From positions 310,001-374,000 of the forward strand of contig AP025582.1 in assembly GCA_022846075.1 (NCBI GenBank): 64,000 nucleotides of DNA, given 5' to 3'. A program made the position numbers and the translations under genes. This stretch comes from Oscillospiraceae bacterium (GTDB taxonomy: Bacteria; Bacillota; Clostridia; Oscillospirales; Oscillospiraceae). Within the stretch, counting starts at the first letter, position 1, and each line of letters begins with the position of its first letter. The notes under the pieces are model-generated. The model was not told where the DNA came from and ran no database searches. It worked only from the letters and a program-made list of their open reading frames with translations. Shown here piece after piece: positions 56,538 to 64,000 of the stretch.

Positions 56538-58628
56538 TCAGACGGGGAGGGAGGCCGGGAGCTCCTTCCCGCAGGCGAGGAGCTCCTCCCGGGGGACGGC
56601 CGGGCTGTACAGGTACCCTTGGAAAACGGTGCAGCCCAGGGCCAGCAGGGCGTCCCGCACCTCTCCGGTCTCCACGCATTCCGCAATGACCTGGAAGTCC
56701 AAGCCCTGTCCCAGGGCGACGATGGAGCCGATGATCTCCCGGGAGCGGCTGTTCTCCAGCACTTGGCACACCAGGCTTCCGTCCAGCTTCACATAGTGGA
56801 AGTGGTTATTGCGCAGATAGTTCAGGGAGGTCTTTCCCATGCTGAAATCGTCGATGGCCAGCGTGATGCCGCAGGAGCCGAAGCGCTCGATATTGGCGGT
56901 GATGTGGGGCAGGTTGACCAGGGAGGTCTCTTCCGTCACCTCCAGAACCAGGCTGCGGCACACGTCGTTTTCCTCCGCCAGGCGGATGATCCGCTCCGTC
57001 AGCGCCGGGTCGTTGAGCTGCTCGGCCACAATGTTGGCCGATATGTGGATGTCCTGGCCCAGACCTTGGCGGAGAACCGGGATATCCCGGCAGACCGTGG
57101 TGAGGACGCGCCAGGTCAATTCCTGATAACAGCCGTCCTCCTGGGCCAGCTCGATGACCACGGGGGGATAGACCGCCGAGTCCCCGTACCGCCAGCGCAG
57201 CAGGGCCTCGGCCCCCGTCACCCGGCCCTGGGCGTCCACCTGGGGCTGGTAGTGGATGGGCAGGCTGCCGCGCTCCACATCGGTCCGCAGCTGGCCGGCA
57301 AGGGCCTTGGCGATCACGCCCAAGCTGTCGGTGCGCTCCAGGTAGCGGGGCTGTTCCCCGGTCTCCTGACAGCGGCGGAAGTCCTGGGTCAGCTCATCGA
57401 TCAAATAGAGCTCCCGGCTCTCCTTCAACCGCTCCGACAGCATGACGAAGGGGATGTAGATCAACGTCCCCAGGACCACGGACACCAGCTGCACCACGGT
57501 GCCGTGCCAGGAGCCGGTGGCCAGATACCCGCTGAAGAATACGGGGGTGGTCCAGTTCACCGCCTGCTGGGCGGCGGGCATCCAGCCGATCAGAACGGCC
57601 CCGTAGGACAGGAGCATGGAGAAGATGGGGGTCAGGATAAAGGGGATGGCCAGAATGGGGTTGAGTACGATGGGAAGGCCAAAAACCAGGATCTCGTTGA
57701 TGTTGAAAAGGGTCAGGGGAACGGCGGAATAGGCCAGCCTGCGGTCGTTTTTCTGGCGGGAGACCAGCAGCAGGGCCAGCAGCAGGCACATGGTGGCGCC
57801 GCTGCCCCCCAGAACGGCGAAGTTGTCCAGAAAGGATTTGGTGATGATGCCGCCGGCGGTCCCCTCCGCGGTAAAAACGGTCTGCGCCACCGGGTCCAGA
57901 GCGTTGCCGCCGTGGATGCCGAAGGCCCAGAGAAGGTCCAAAAGGAGCAGGAACATCACCCCGTTGCCCGGCTCGCCGTTCAGGCCGCCGAAGGCGCGGA
58001 ACAGGAGCCCGCTGATGAGATCGTTGAGGTTTCCCACGTGGAACAGCTTTTGAAGGAGCAGGTTCCCCAGGGTGAACACCGTCACACAGACCACCACCGG
58101 GAGAATGGCGGACATGGAGCTGCGGAAGTGGATGTCGTTGCCCGCGGCATAGGAGCGGTAGCGGCGGTACATTCCCAGATCCAGAAGAAAAAAGAGGCGG
58201 GTGGCCAGGATGGAGCAGACCATGGCGGTAAAGACCCCGATGGTCCCGAAGCAGGACAGGGTCAAAGAGCCGCCCGCCCCGCCGAAGGAGGCGATGAAGC
58301 AGGCGCAGGCGGTGACCATGGCCGTCATCCGCAGGGTGAGGTTTTGACCGGCCAGGCTGTCGGAGTAAAAATAGCTGATGGCCAGGACCAGGTAGAGGGA
58401 CAAAAAATCTGTGGTGGCCCCCACGATGAAGCCCAGCAGGGATAAAAGAGCGCCGCCCGCGAAGGAGGCGAGGAATTCCTGATAGAGAGGGACGGGGAAA
58501 TTGCGCAGCAGCAAAGCGAAAGACCCGGTCAGCACCACGGGGATCACCAGCAGGAATCCCTTTTTAATGGCGCTGAGCACCAGGTTGTTTTCCATGGCGT
58601 AGATTATTTTTCGGATGCGGACGAACAA
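56538..58628 (-). CDS. PTS EIIC-like membrane domain fused to an EAL c-di-GMP phosphodiesterase
   Basis: 696 residues with TTG 58628 (GGGGGTGAGG before it); ATG 58595 is the alternative. Residues about 15-340 have about ten membrane helices and the EIIC fold (AFGIHGGNALDPVAQTVF, NINEILVFGLPIVLNP, TTPVFFSGYLATG). Residues about 430-690 are an EAL domain with all catalytic positions visible: EALLRW, SANIVAEQLND, LEVTEETS, LAIDDFSMGKTSL, YVKLDGS, AECVE and FQGYLYS. It probably degrades c-di-GMP in response to a sugar or sugar-PTS state sensed by the membrane part. No EIIA or EIIB domain is present. Stands alone. Confidence 0.85.
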   Translation of the reverse strand: MFVRIRKIIYAMENNLVLSAIKKGFLLVIPVVLTGSFALLLRNFPVPLYQEFLASFAGGALLSLLGFIVGATTDFLSLYLVLAISYFYSDSLAGQNLTLRMTAMVTACACFIASFGGAGGSLTLSCFGTIGVFTAMVCSILATRLFFLLDLGMYRRYRSYAAGNDIHFRSSMSAILPVVVCVTVFTLGNLLLQKLFHVGNLNDLISGLLFRAFGGLNGEPGNGVMFLLLLDLLWAFGIHGGNALDPVAQTVFTAEGTAGGIITKSFLDNFAVLGGSGATMCLLLALLLVSRQKNDRRLAYSAVPLTLFNINEILVFGLPIVLNPILAIPFILTPIFSMLLSYGAVLIGWMPAAQQAVNWTTPVFFSGYLATGSWHGTVVQLVSVVLGTLIYIPFVMLSERLKESRELYLIDELTQDFRRCQETGEQPRYLERTDSLGVIAKALAGQLRTDVERGSLPIHYQPQVDAQGRVTGAEALLRWRYGDSAVYPPVVIELAQEDGCYQELTWRVLTTVCRDIPVLRQGLGQDIHISANIVAEQLNDPALTERIIRLAEENDVCRSLVLEVTEETSLVNLPHITANIERFGSCGITLAIDDFSMGKTSLNYLRNNHFHYVKLDGSLVCQVLENSRSREIIGSIVALGQGLDFQVIAECVETGEVRDALLALGCTVFQGYLYSPAVPREELLACGKELPASLPV

Positions 58629-59076
58629 GACCTCACCCCCATGACGGCTACTATTGTAACATATTCTTTCGGTGGGGGGAAGAGTAGAGAGGGGTGTATA
58701 TGGGACCCAAAAGCGTATAAAATGAAAAAAAGAGCGGTATTTTGTGAAAATATGTAAAAACAGTGTGACTATTTTCCTTCGTAGACCGGTCTGAGCGGCT
58801 TGCGGAGACGAAGGGCTGCGGAACCTGTTGGGCAAAAGCTGCCCAGAATGATGGGCGGCGGCTTGATAGGCCATCATAAATACTGATTTTGACCCCTTTG
58901 AGATAGAATGTGCGATACATGGTTCCAATAAAAACAGCTCCGCTTTTGATAAAAAAACAGCTCTGCTTTTGAGCTGCCATTACTGGGCAAAATCGATATC
59001 CGGCCTTCGTTCCGCCCGCAGGCGGCATCCTCCTCGGGGCGGGGCCCAGCGAAGCGGGTCCGCCCCGAAAGCGAAG
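58629..59076. other. Intergenic region without a gene
   Basis: Besides the direct repeat at 58931-58972 I see a GC-rich inverted repeat around 59033-59068 (GGGGCGG and CCGCCCC arms) and AT-rich sequence near 58700-58760 that could hold the promoter of the EIIC-EAL gene. A c-di-GMP riboswitch was looked for and not recognised. Confidence 0.5.
58931..58972. repeat. Short tandem direct repeat with terminator-like hairpin
   Basis: AAAACAGCTCCGCTTTTGA (58931-58949) is repeated with one change at 58954-58972. On the minus strand the second copy forms CAGCTC-AAAAGCA-GAGCTG followed by seven T residues, a possible extra terminator for transcripts coming from the tRNA gene. Confidence 0.5.
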
Positions 59077-59140
59077 AAACACCCCGTCCGGCTAAGAATC
59101 CTCGCCGTCAGGCGAGGATTCGTGCCAAAAGGGGTGTTTC
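59077..59140 (-). terminator. Nested hairpin terminator after tRNA-Arg
   Basis: Outer arms GAAACACCCC and GGGGTGTTTC enclose a GAATCCTCGCC-TGAC-GGCGAGGATTC hairpin, six bases beyond the tRNA 3' end on the minus strand. Confidence 0.75.
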
Positions 59141-59145
59141 TGAGC

Positions 59146-59222
59146 TGGCACGCCTGAGGGGATTCGAACCTCCGACCTACCGCTTAGGAGGCGGTCGCTC
59201 TATCCTGCTGAGCTACAGGCGC
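59146..59222 (-). tRNA. tRNA-Arg (anticodon CCT)
   Basis: 77 bases on the minus strand including an encoded CCA. Acceptor GCGCCTG pairs with CAGGCGT, D-arm AGCTCAGCAGGATAGAGCG, anticodon stem ACCGC/GCGGT with loop CTCCTAA (anticodon CCT, reading AGG), T-arm GGAGG-TTCGAAT-CCCCT. Own promoter at 59236-59264. Confidence 0.96.
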
Positions 59223-59235
59223 GTATGACCTATCT

Positions 59236-59264
59236 ATTTTAGCCCACCGGGCGGGGCCTGTCAA
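59236..59264 (-). promoter_or_regulatory. Promoter of tRNA-Arg
   Basis: On the minus strand TTGACA (59259-59264), 17 bases, TAAAAT (59236-59241), 14 bases before the tRNA. Confidence 0.85.
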
Positions 59265-59449
59265 CCGCGGAGTTGGGGCAGGGAGAAGAGAAGCAGGCCC
59301 AGCAGACCGCCCAGCAGGAGGATGGTGCCCACCAGCCGGGCCCTCTTATCCTGCTTTCCACGGCGGGCGGCGGCGTCGATCTTGTCGGAAAAGAGGGCGA
59401 TGATGGCCCCCAAAAGAATCAATATCCAGAAAACGCCCACCTCAAACAC
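59261..59449 (-). CDS. Small two-helix membrane protein, unknown
   Basis: 62 residues: a helix at about 4-21 (VGVFWILILLGAIIALF), a basic loop (AAARRGKQDKRAR) and a second helix at about 39-57 (LVGTILLLGGLLGLLLFSL). The charge pattern puts the loop inside. No family recognised. Its stop codon overlaps the tRNA promoter. Reality of the gene is supported only by the membrane pattern and its fit between features. Confidence 0.5.
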   Translation of the reverse strand: MFEVGVFWILILLGAIIALFSDKIDAAARRGKQDKRARLVGTILLLGGLLGLLLFSLPQLRG

Positions 59450-59505
59450 GCCCTTTCTTACGTATCTTACTATAACAGACTATAAAAAGGCAAGCCCTTT
59501 CCCCA

Positions 59506-59534
59506 TTTACAACGCCGCCAAACCGCTATATAAT
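59506..59534 (+). promoter_or_regulatory. Promoter of the HAD phosphatase gene
   Basis: TTTACA (59506-59511), 17 bases, TATAAT (59529-59534). Confidence 0.85.
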
Positions 59535-59573
59535 ACGAAAGCGTGACCAAACCTGATAAAAAGGAGCGTCTTC

Positions 59574-60206
59574 ATGTTTGACGGCATCTTATTCGACTTA
59601 GACGGCACCCTCTGGGACGCCGTGCCCGAGATCACCCTGTGCTGGAACCAGGCCATCTCCGCCGCCGGGGTGGACCGGCCGCCCCTCACCGAGGAGGAGG
59701 TGCGCTCCTGCATGGGGATGCAGATCGCCGACATTGCCGCCCGCCGCCTGCCGGGTCTGAGCTTTGAACGGCAGATGGCGGTCATCGACGACTGCGTGGC
59801 GGTGGAGAACGTCTATCTGGCCCGGCACGGCGCCGCGGTGTATCCCGGGGCCGGGGAGACCCTGGCCGCCCTGTCGGAGCGGTGCCCTCTCTTCGTGGTG
59901 AGCAACTGCCAGGACGGCTATATCCAGGCCTTTTTCCAGGGCACCGGCCTGGGGGGATATTTCACCGATTTCGAGTGCGCCGGGCGCACGGGGCGGCCCA
60001 AGAGCGAAAACATCGCCCTGGTGGCCGCCCGCAACGGGCTGAAACGCCCGGTGTATGTGGGGGACACCGACCTGGACCGCCGGTCTGCCCAGGAGGCCGG
60101 AGTGCCCTTCGTCCACGCCGCCTACGGCTTTGGAAAGGTGGATGGGGTCCCCGCCGTCCACAGCTTCGCCCAGCTGCCGGGCGTGCTGGAGGAATTGAGC
60201 CGGTAA
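59574..60206 (+). CDS. HAD-superfamily phosphatase (phosphoglycolate phosphatase-like)
   Basis: 210 residues. Motif I FDGILFDLDGTLWDAVPEI (nucleophile Asp in DLDGT), motif II VVSN, motif III Lys in GRPKSENI and motif IV YVGDTDLDRRSAQEAGV are all present, with a helical cap about 15-80. Subfamily I, similar to Gph and pyrophosphatase PpaX-like enzymes; the exact phosphate ester is unknown. AAAAGGAG precedes the ATG, a good promoter lies at 59506 and a terminator follows, so it is a single-gene unit. Confidence 0.9.
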   Translation: MFDGILFDLDGTLWDAVPEITLCWNQAISAAGVDRPPLTEEEVRSCMGMQIADIAARRLPGLSFERQMAVIDDCVAVENVYLARHGAAVYPGAGETLAALSERCPLFVVSNCQDGYIQAFFQGTGLGGYFTDFECAGRTGRPKSENIALVAARNGLKRPVYVGDTDLDRRSAQEAGVPFVHAAYGFGKVDGVPAVHSFAQLPGVLEELSR

Positions 60207-60241
60207 AAGAACGGGAGCGGCATTGCCGCTCCCGTTCTTTT
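60205..60241. terminator. Bidirectional terminator between HAD and MerR genes
   Basis: AAAAGAACGGGAGCGG pairs perfectly with CCGCTCCCGTTCTTTT around CATTG. It overlaps both stop regions of the convergent genes. Confidence 0.92.
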
Positions 60242-61028
60242 ACTTCTTTTCGATGGGGAAGAGGACCCCGGTCTCATACTCCTCGGGATTGGAGACCATG
60301 TTCTCATCCTTGAGGTACCGCTCCAGAGCGGGGCCGCAGATCTGGTACTCGGGATGCTGGGCCATCCAGGCGCACAGAGCGTCGTAGGCGTACTTGATGT
60401 CCTCATAAGGGCCCCGGTGGATCACCGCGGCGCAGGTGCGGGCGGGCTTTTCCGTGACGCCTGGGGCGTCCCCGGAAACCACCATCTGGGCCTCCACGTC
60501 CATGCGCTCGTAGGAGAACTCCTGACAGTGGTAGAGCTGCTGGGTGGGGCCGGCCTGCCTGAGCCCCAGGGCCGCCGCCTCCCGGTGGAGCTCCTGGAAC
60601 AGCTCGTGGATCTGGGCCACGTTGATGGTGCGGCGGATGGAGAAAACCTTCTGAGCGGGGTCGTCCATAAGAATGACGTGATACTGTTCATACATGATGC
60701 TGCCCTCCATGTGGAGCATGTCCGCCTCCATCCGGCGCAGGGACTTGCGCAGCCGCTCCATTTCCCCGTAGACCTCTATTTCCCGGCGGTGGATGCGGCG
60801 GGAGAGGGCTTCCTCGGAAAGATCCAGCAGGTCTCTGACCTCCGAGAGGGGGAATCCGTAGTCCTTCAGCCGCTCGATCCGTACCAGATCCATAAGCTGG
60901 CTCTCGCTGTAATAGCGGTAGCCGTTCTCTCCCACCCGGTCGGGGCGCAGGAGGCCCATGGCGTCGTAGTAGCGCAGCATCCGGGCGGAGACATGGCTCA
61001 GCCGGGAAAATTCGCCGATGGTGAGCAT
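60240..61028 (-). CDS. MerR-family regulator with GyrI-like domain
   Basis: 262 residues from ATG 61028 (GGAGCG before it). MerR domain LTIGEFSRLSHVSARMLRYYDAMGLLRPDRVGENGYRYYSESQ (1-44), coiled linker (SEEALSRRIHRREIEVYGEMERLRKSLRRMEADM) and a GyrI-like ligand domain (about 115-262; NVAQIHELFQELHREA, ACAAVIHRGPYEDIKYAYDALCAWM). Likely a small-molecule or drug sensor. Its own promoter has a 19-base spacer and a dyad (61072-61102), so positive autoregulation is expected. No obvious target gene besides itself and divergent prfC. Confidence 0.9.
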   Translation of the reverse strand: MLTIGEFSRLSHVSARMLRYYDAMGLLRPDRVGENGYRYYSESQLMDLVRIERLKDYGFPLSEVRDLLDLSEEALSRRIHRREIEVYGEMERLRKSLRRMEADMLHMEGSIMYEQYHVILMDDPAQKVFSIRRTINVAQIHELFQELHREAAALGLRQAGPTQQLYHCQEFSYERMDVEAQMVVSGDAPGVTEKPARTCAAVIHRGPYEDIKYAYDALCAWMAQHPEYQICGPALERYLKDENMVSNPEEYETGVLFPIEKK

Positions 61029-61071
61029 AACAATCGCTCCTTCGTATTTGTGGGGGCCGGTCCCTGAAACT

Positions 61072-61102
61072 AACATAGACCTTGCCACTGTGTAAAAGTC
61101 AA
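61072..61102 (-). promoter_or_regulatory. MerR-type autoregulated promoter
   Basis: On the minus strand TTGACT (61097-61102), 19 bases, TATGTT (61072-61077). The spacer carries an imperfect dyad of form GACTTT-N11-AAGGTC, like the GAC...GTC operators of BmrR-class regulators. Confidence 0.6.
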
Positions 61103-61130
61103 GTGGTTTTTCAAAAATTTCCGCACGGAG

Positions 61131-61159
61131 TTTACAACCTGGGCGGAATACAGTATAAT
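61131..61159 (+). promoter_or_regulatory. Promoter of prfC
   Basis: TTTACA (61131-61136), exactly 17 bases, TATAAT (61154-61159), 91 bases before the gene. Confidence 0.88.
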
Positions 61160-61249
61160 ATCTAAGCATCATTTTTGAGAAAAAGGGGAATTCCAATGTA
61201 ACGAACTGCCGGTTTACGTGACGAAAATCAAGTTATGGAGGGATCACCC

Positions 61250-62857
<1,608 letters not shown>

Positions 62858-62865
62858 AACCTGCC

Positions 62866-62897
62866 AAGCGGCCTGTGTTGATACACAGGCCGCTTTT
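62866..62897 (+). terminator. Terminator of prfC
   Basis: AAGCGGCCTGTGT (62866-62878) pairs with ACACAGGCCGCTT (62883-62895), then TT. The rest of the 62858-63181 gap shows no gene; only a weak AAGCC/GGCTT hairpin near 63100. Confidence 0.85.
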
Positions 62898-63181
62898 CGC
62901 ATCCTTTCAAAGTTGAATCGAACTGTGAGAAGAAAGGGGGGGATTTGGTGTGGGTGGATATTTCTCCGGGTTCCTGTTTGGTGTTCCCCGCCGCCATGAT
63001 GTACTCTGACGATTTAATTATGTAAACTTCTGCGCCACTCCCGCCCAGGCCGGGGCGGCGGAGCCGGAGGACCTGGAGCCGCCGCTGTAACGGAGGAAGC
63101 CGCAAGCGCCAAAGGGGCTTGCGACTTTCCCCGTTCCGGGGTATGATAGAAAAAAAGCCCGTTACGAAGGAGGCCCCTTCC

Positions 63182-64000
63182 ATGAACCGAGTGTTCCGCC
63201 CCGCCGCCCTGCTCCTGGCCTTGGCCCTGCTCCTTCCCGCCCCCGCCTCCGCCGCAAACGACCACCAGGCCAGCGCATGGGCCCGCCAGGAGGTCAGCGA
63301 CGCGGTGATGGGGGGCCTGTCCCCCTTCCCGCCCTACCCGGAGCCCCTGGACTACCAAGGGGACGTGACCCGGCGGGAGTTCGCCGGGGTGGCGGTCCAC
63401 CTCTACGCCGCCCTCACCCTGCAATTTGCCCCCAACCTGCAAGCCGGGGCGGCGGCCTCCCCCTTCGCCGACGCGGCGGGGGACCGCTACGTGGACGCCG
63501 CCTGCGCCCTGGGGCTGATGAACGGCACCGGAGTGGGCTTCGAGCCGGAGCGCTCCATCACCCGGCAGGAGATCTGCGTCCTGCTGGACCGGGTGGTGGA
63601 CAAGGCGGGGGCCGCCCTGCCCCAGGCCGAGTCCGCCGCCGCCGACGCCCTGGCGGCGGGGAGCGAGGGGCCGGTGCCCGACTGGGCCGTAGATGGGGTG
63701 CGGAAGCTGGTGGCCTCCGGGCTGATGAAGGGGACCGGCGGCGGCTATGACCTCTTGGGGCACACCAGCCGGGAAATGGCCCTGGTCCTCTCCCTCAGGA
63801 CCCTGCGGGCCGTCCAGGCCCAGCCGCCCCTGCTGGGACGGCGCTCCGCCAACGGCTGGGCCTTCGCCGTGGAGGACGCGGCGGAGCTGATGAAGGTCCT
63901 GAAGGAGACCATGCCCAAGGCCCCGGACTGCCTGACCTTCTATACCCGCCAGCCGGTGACCCAGGCCCAGCTCTCCGCCCTGGGCCTGCCCGTGGACGGC
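63182..64000 (+). CDS. SLH-domain secreted protein (5' part, runs off the window)
   Basis: 273 codons visible without a stop. AAGGAGG precedes ATG 63182. Signal peptide NRVFRPAALLLALALLLPAPASA with a likely cleavage after ASA. S-layer-homology repeats follow: a segment with DVTRREFAGVAVHLYAAL, one with SPFADAAGDRYVDAACALGLMNGTGVGFEPERSITRQEICVLL (about 93-135), and one with VPDWAVDGVRKLVASGLMKGTGGGYDLLGHTSREMALVL. SLH domains attach surface proteins to the cell wall; what the remaining part does is outside the window. Confidence 0.9.
   Translation, partial: MNRVFRPAALLLALALLLPAPASAANDHQASAWARQEVSDAVMGGLSPFPPYPEPLDYQGDVTRREFAGVAVHLYAALTLQFAPNLQAGAAASPFADAAGDRYVDAACALGLMNGTGVGFEPERSITRQEICVLLDRVVDKAGAALPQAESAAADALAAGSEGPVPDWAVDGVRKLVASGLMKGTGGGYDLLGHTSREMALVLSLRTLRAVQAQPPLLGRRSANGWAFAVEDAAELMKVLKETMPKAPDCLTFYTRQPVTQAQLSALGLPVDG

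Noticed and set aside
58629-59076. Possible c-di-GMP riboswitch upstream of the EAL gene
   Set aside because: No GEMM-like conserved blocks were recognised on the minus strand; only AT-rich sequence, repeats and a GC-rich stem.
59146-59222. tRNA-Arg as an attachment site of an integrated element
   Set aside because: No integrase, phage genes or repeated tRNA 3' end seen nearby in the window.

Overview
The window looks like the chromosome of a GC-rich, strictly anaerobic, butyrate-forming Clostridia member, probably an Oscillospiraceae relative (Flavonifractor/Intestinimonas type). This is inferred from AGGAGG ribosome binding sites, canonical TTGACA/TATAAT promoters with 17-base spacers, a SufB/SufD-type Fe-S protein, three EtfBA sets, a complete butyryl-CoA operon, 4-hydroxybutyryl-CoA dehydratase, an SLH-domain protein and dispersed hairpin repeats of the kind seen in that family. 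No phage, IS element, CRISPR array or integrase is visible.

Layout. 1-883: end of a Suf gene and mobA. 1118-8566: a lower-GC uptake and catabolism block (CaiB-type CoA-transferase, MerR regulator, two small hot-dog proteins resembling 3-aminoacyl-CoA ammonia-lyases, a TRAP transporter, an EamA exporter). 8604-14114 (minus): etfB-etfA-acyl-CoA dehydrogenase-MaoC hydratase-CoA-transferase operon. 14562-17240: a sigma-54 activator with two complete activator modules fused in tandem. 17445-20463: a second, divergent etfBA pair and a convergent acyl-CoA dehydrogenase. 20737-25809 (minus): four overlapping genes for a C-S lyase-like PLP enzyme, an FAD oxidoreductase, a molybdopterin enzyme and its four-cluster ferredoxin. 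25877-29015: NhaC antiporter, DUF554 protein and MerR regulator. 29133-37919: a molybdenum cluster (mobB, moeA-like, moaC, moaA, MOSC-MogA fusion, modABC, moeA) with two copies of a Moco-type riboswitch. 38202-44276 (minus): thl-hbd-crt-bcd-etfB-etfA. 44403-52740: a NifU-type scaffold, a single-module sigma-54 activator, CaiB-type CoA-transferase, 4-hydroxybutyryl-CoA dehydratase, a CGGC protein, a Na+/solute symporter with small partner, an unknown protein and a nitroreductase. 52776-64000: DUF2089/SHOCT operon, rhodanese-Rrf2-disulfide reductase operon, an EIIC-EAL fusion, tRNA-Arg(CCT), HAD phosphatase, MerR regulator, prfC and a partial SLH protein.

How it fits together. Three feeder modules (a beta-amino-acyl-CoA route, an (R)-3-hydroxyacyl-CoA route and a 4-hydroxybutyrate route) plausibly converge on crotonyl-CoA-type intermediates that Etf-linked dehydrogenases reduce. 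Six -24/-12 (sigma-54) promoter matches sit in front of the etf, dehydrogenase, thl, nifU and CoA-transferase/abfD units, next to two resident sigma-54 activators, so most of this metabolism appears to form a local sigma-54 regulon. Three MerR genes are present, and three 19-base-spacer promoters with internal dyads lie beside them. The molybdenum cluster would supply cofactor and molybdate for the molybdopterin enzyme.
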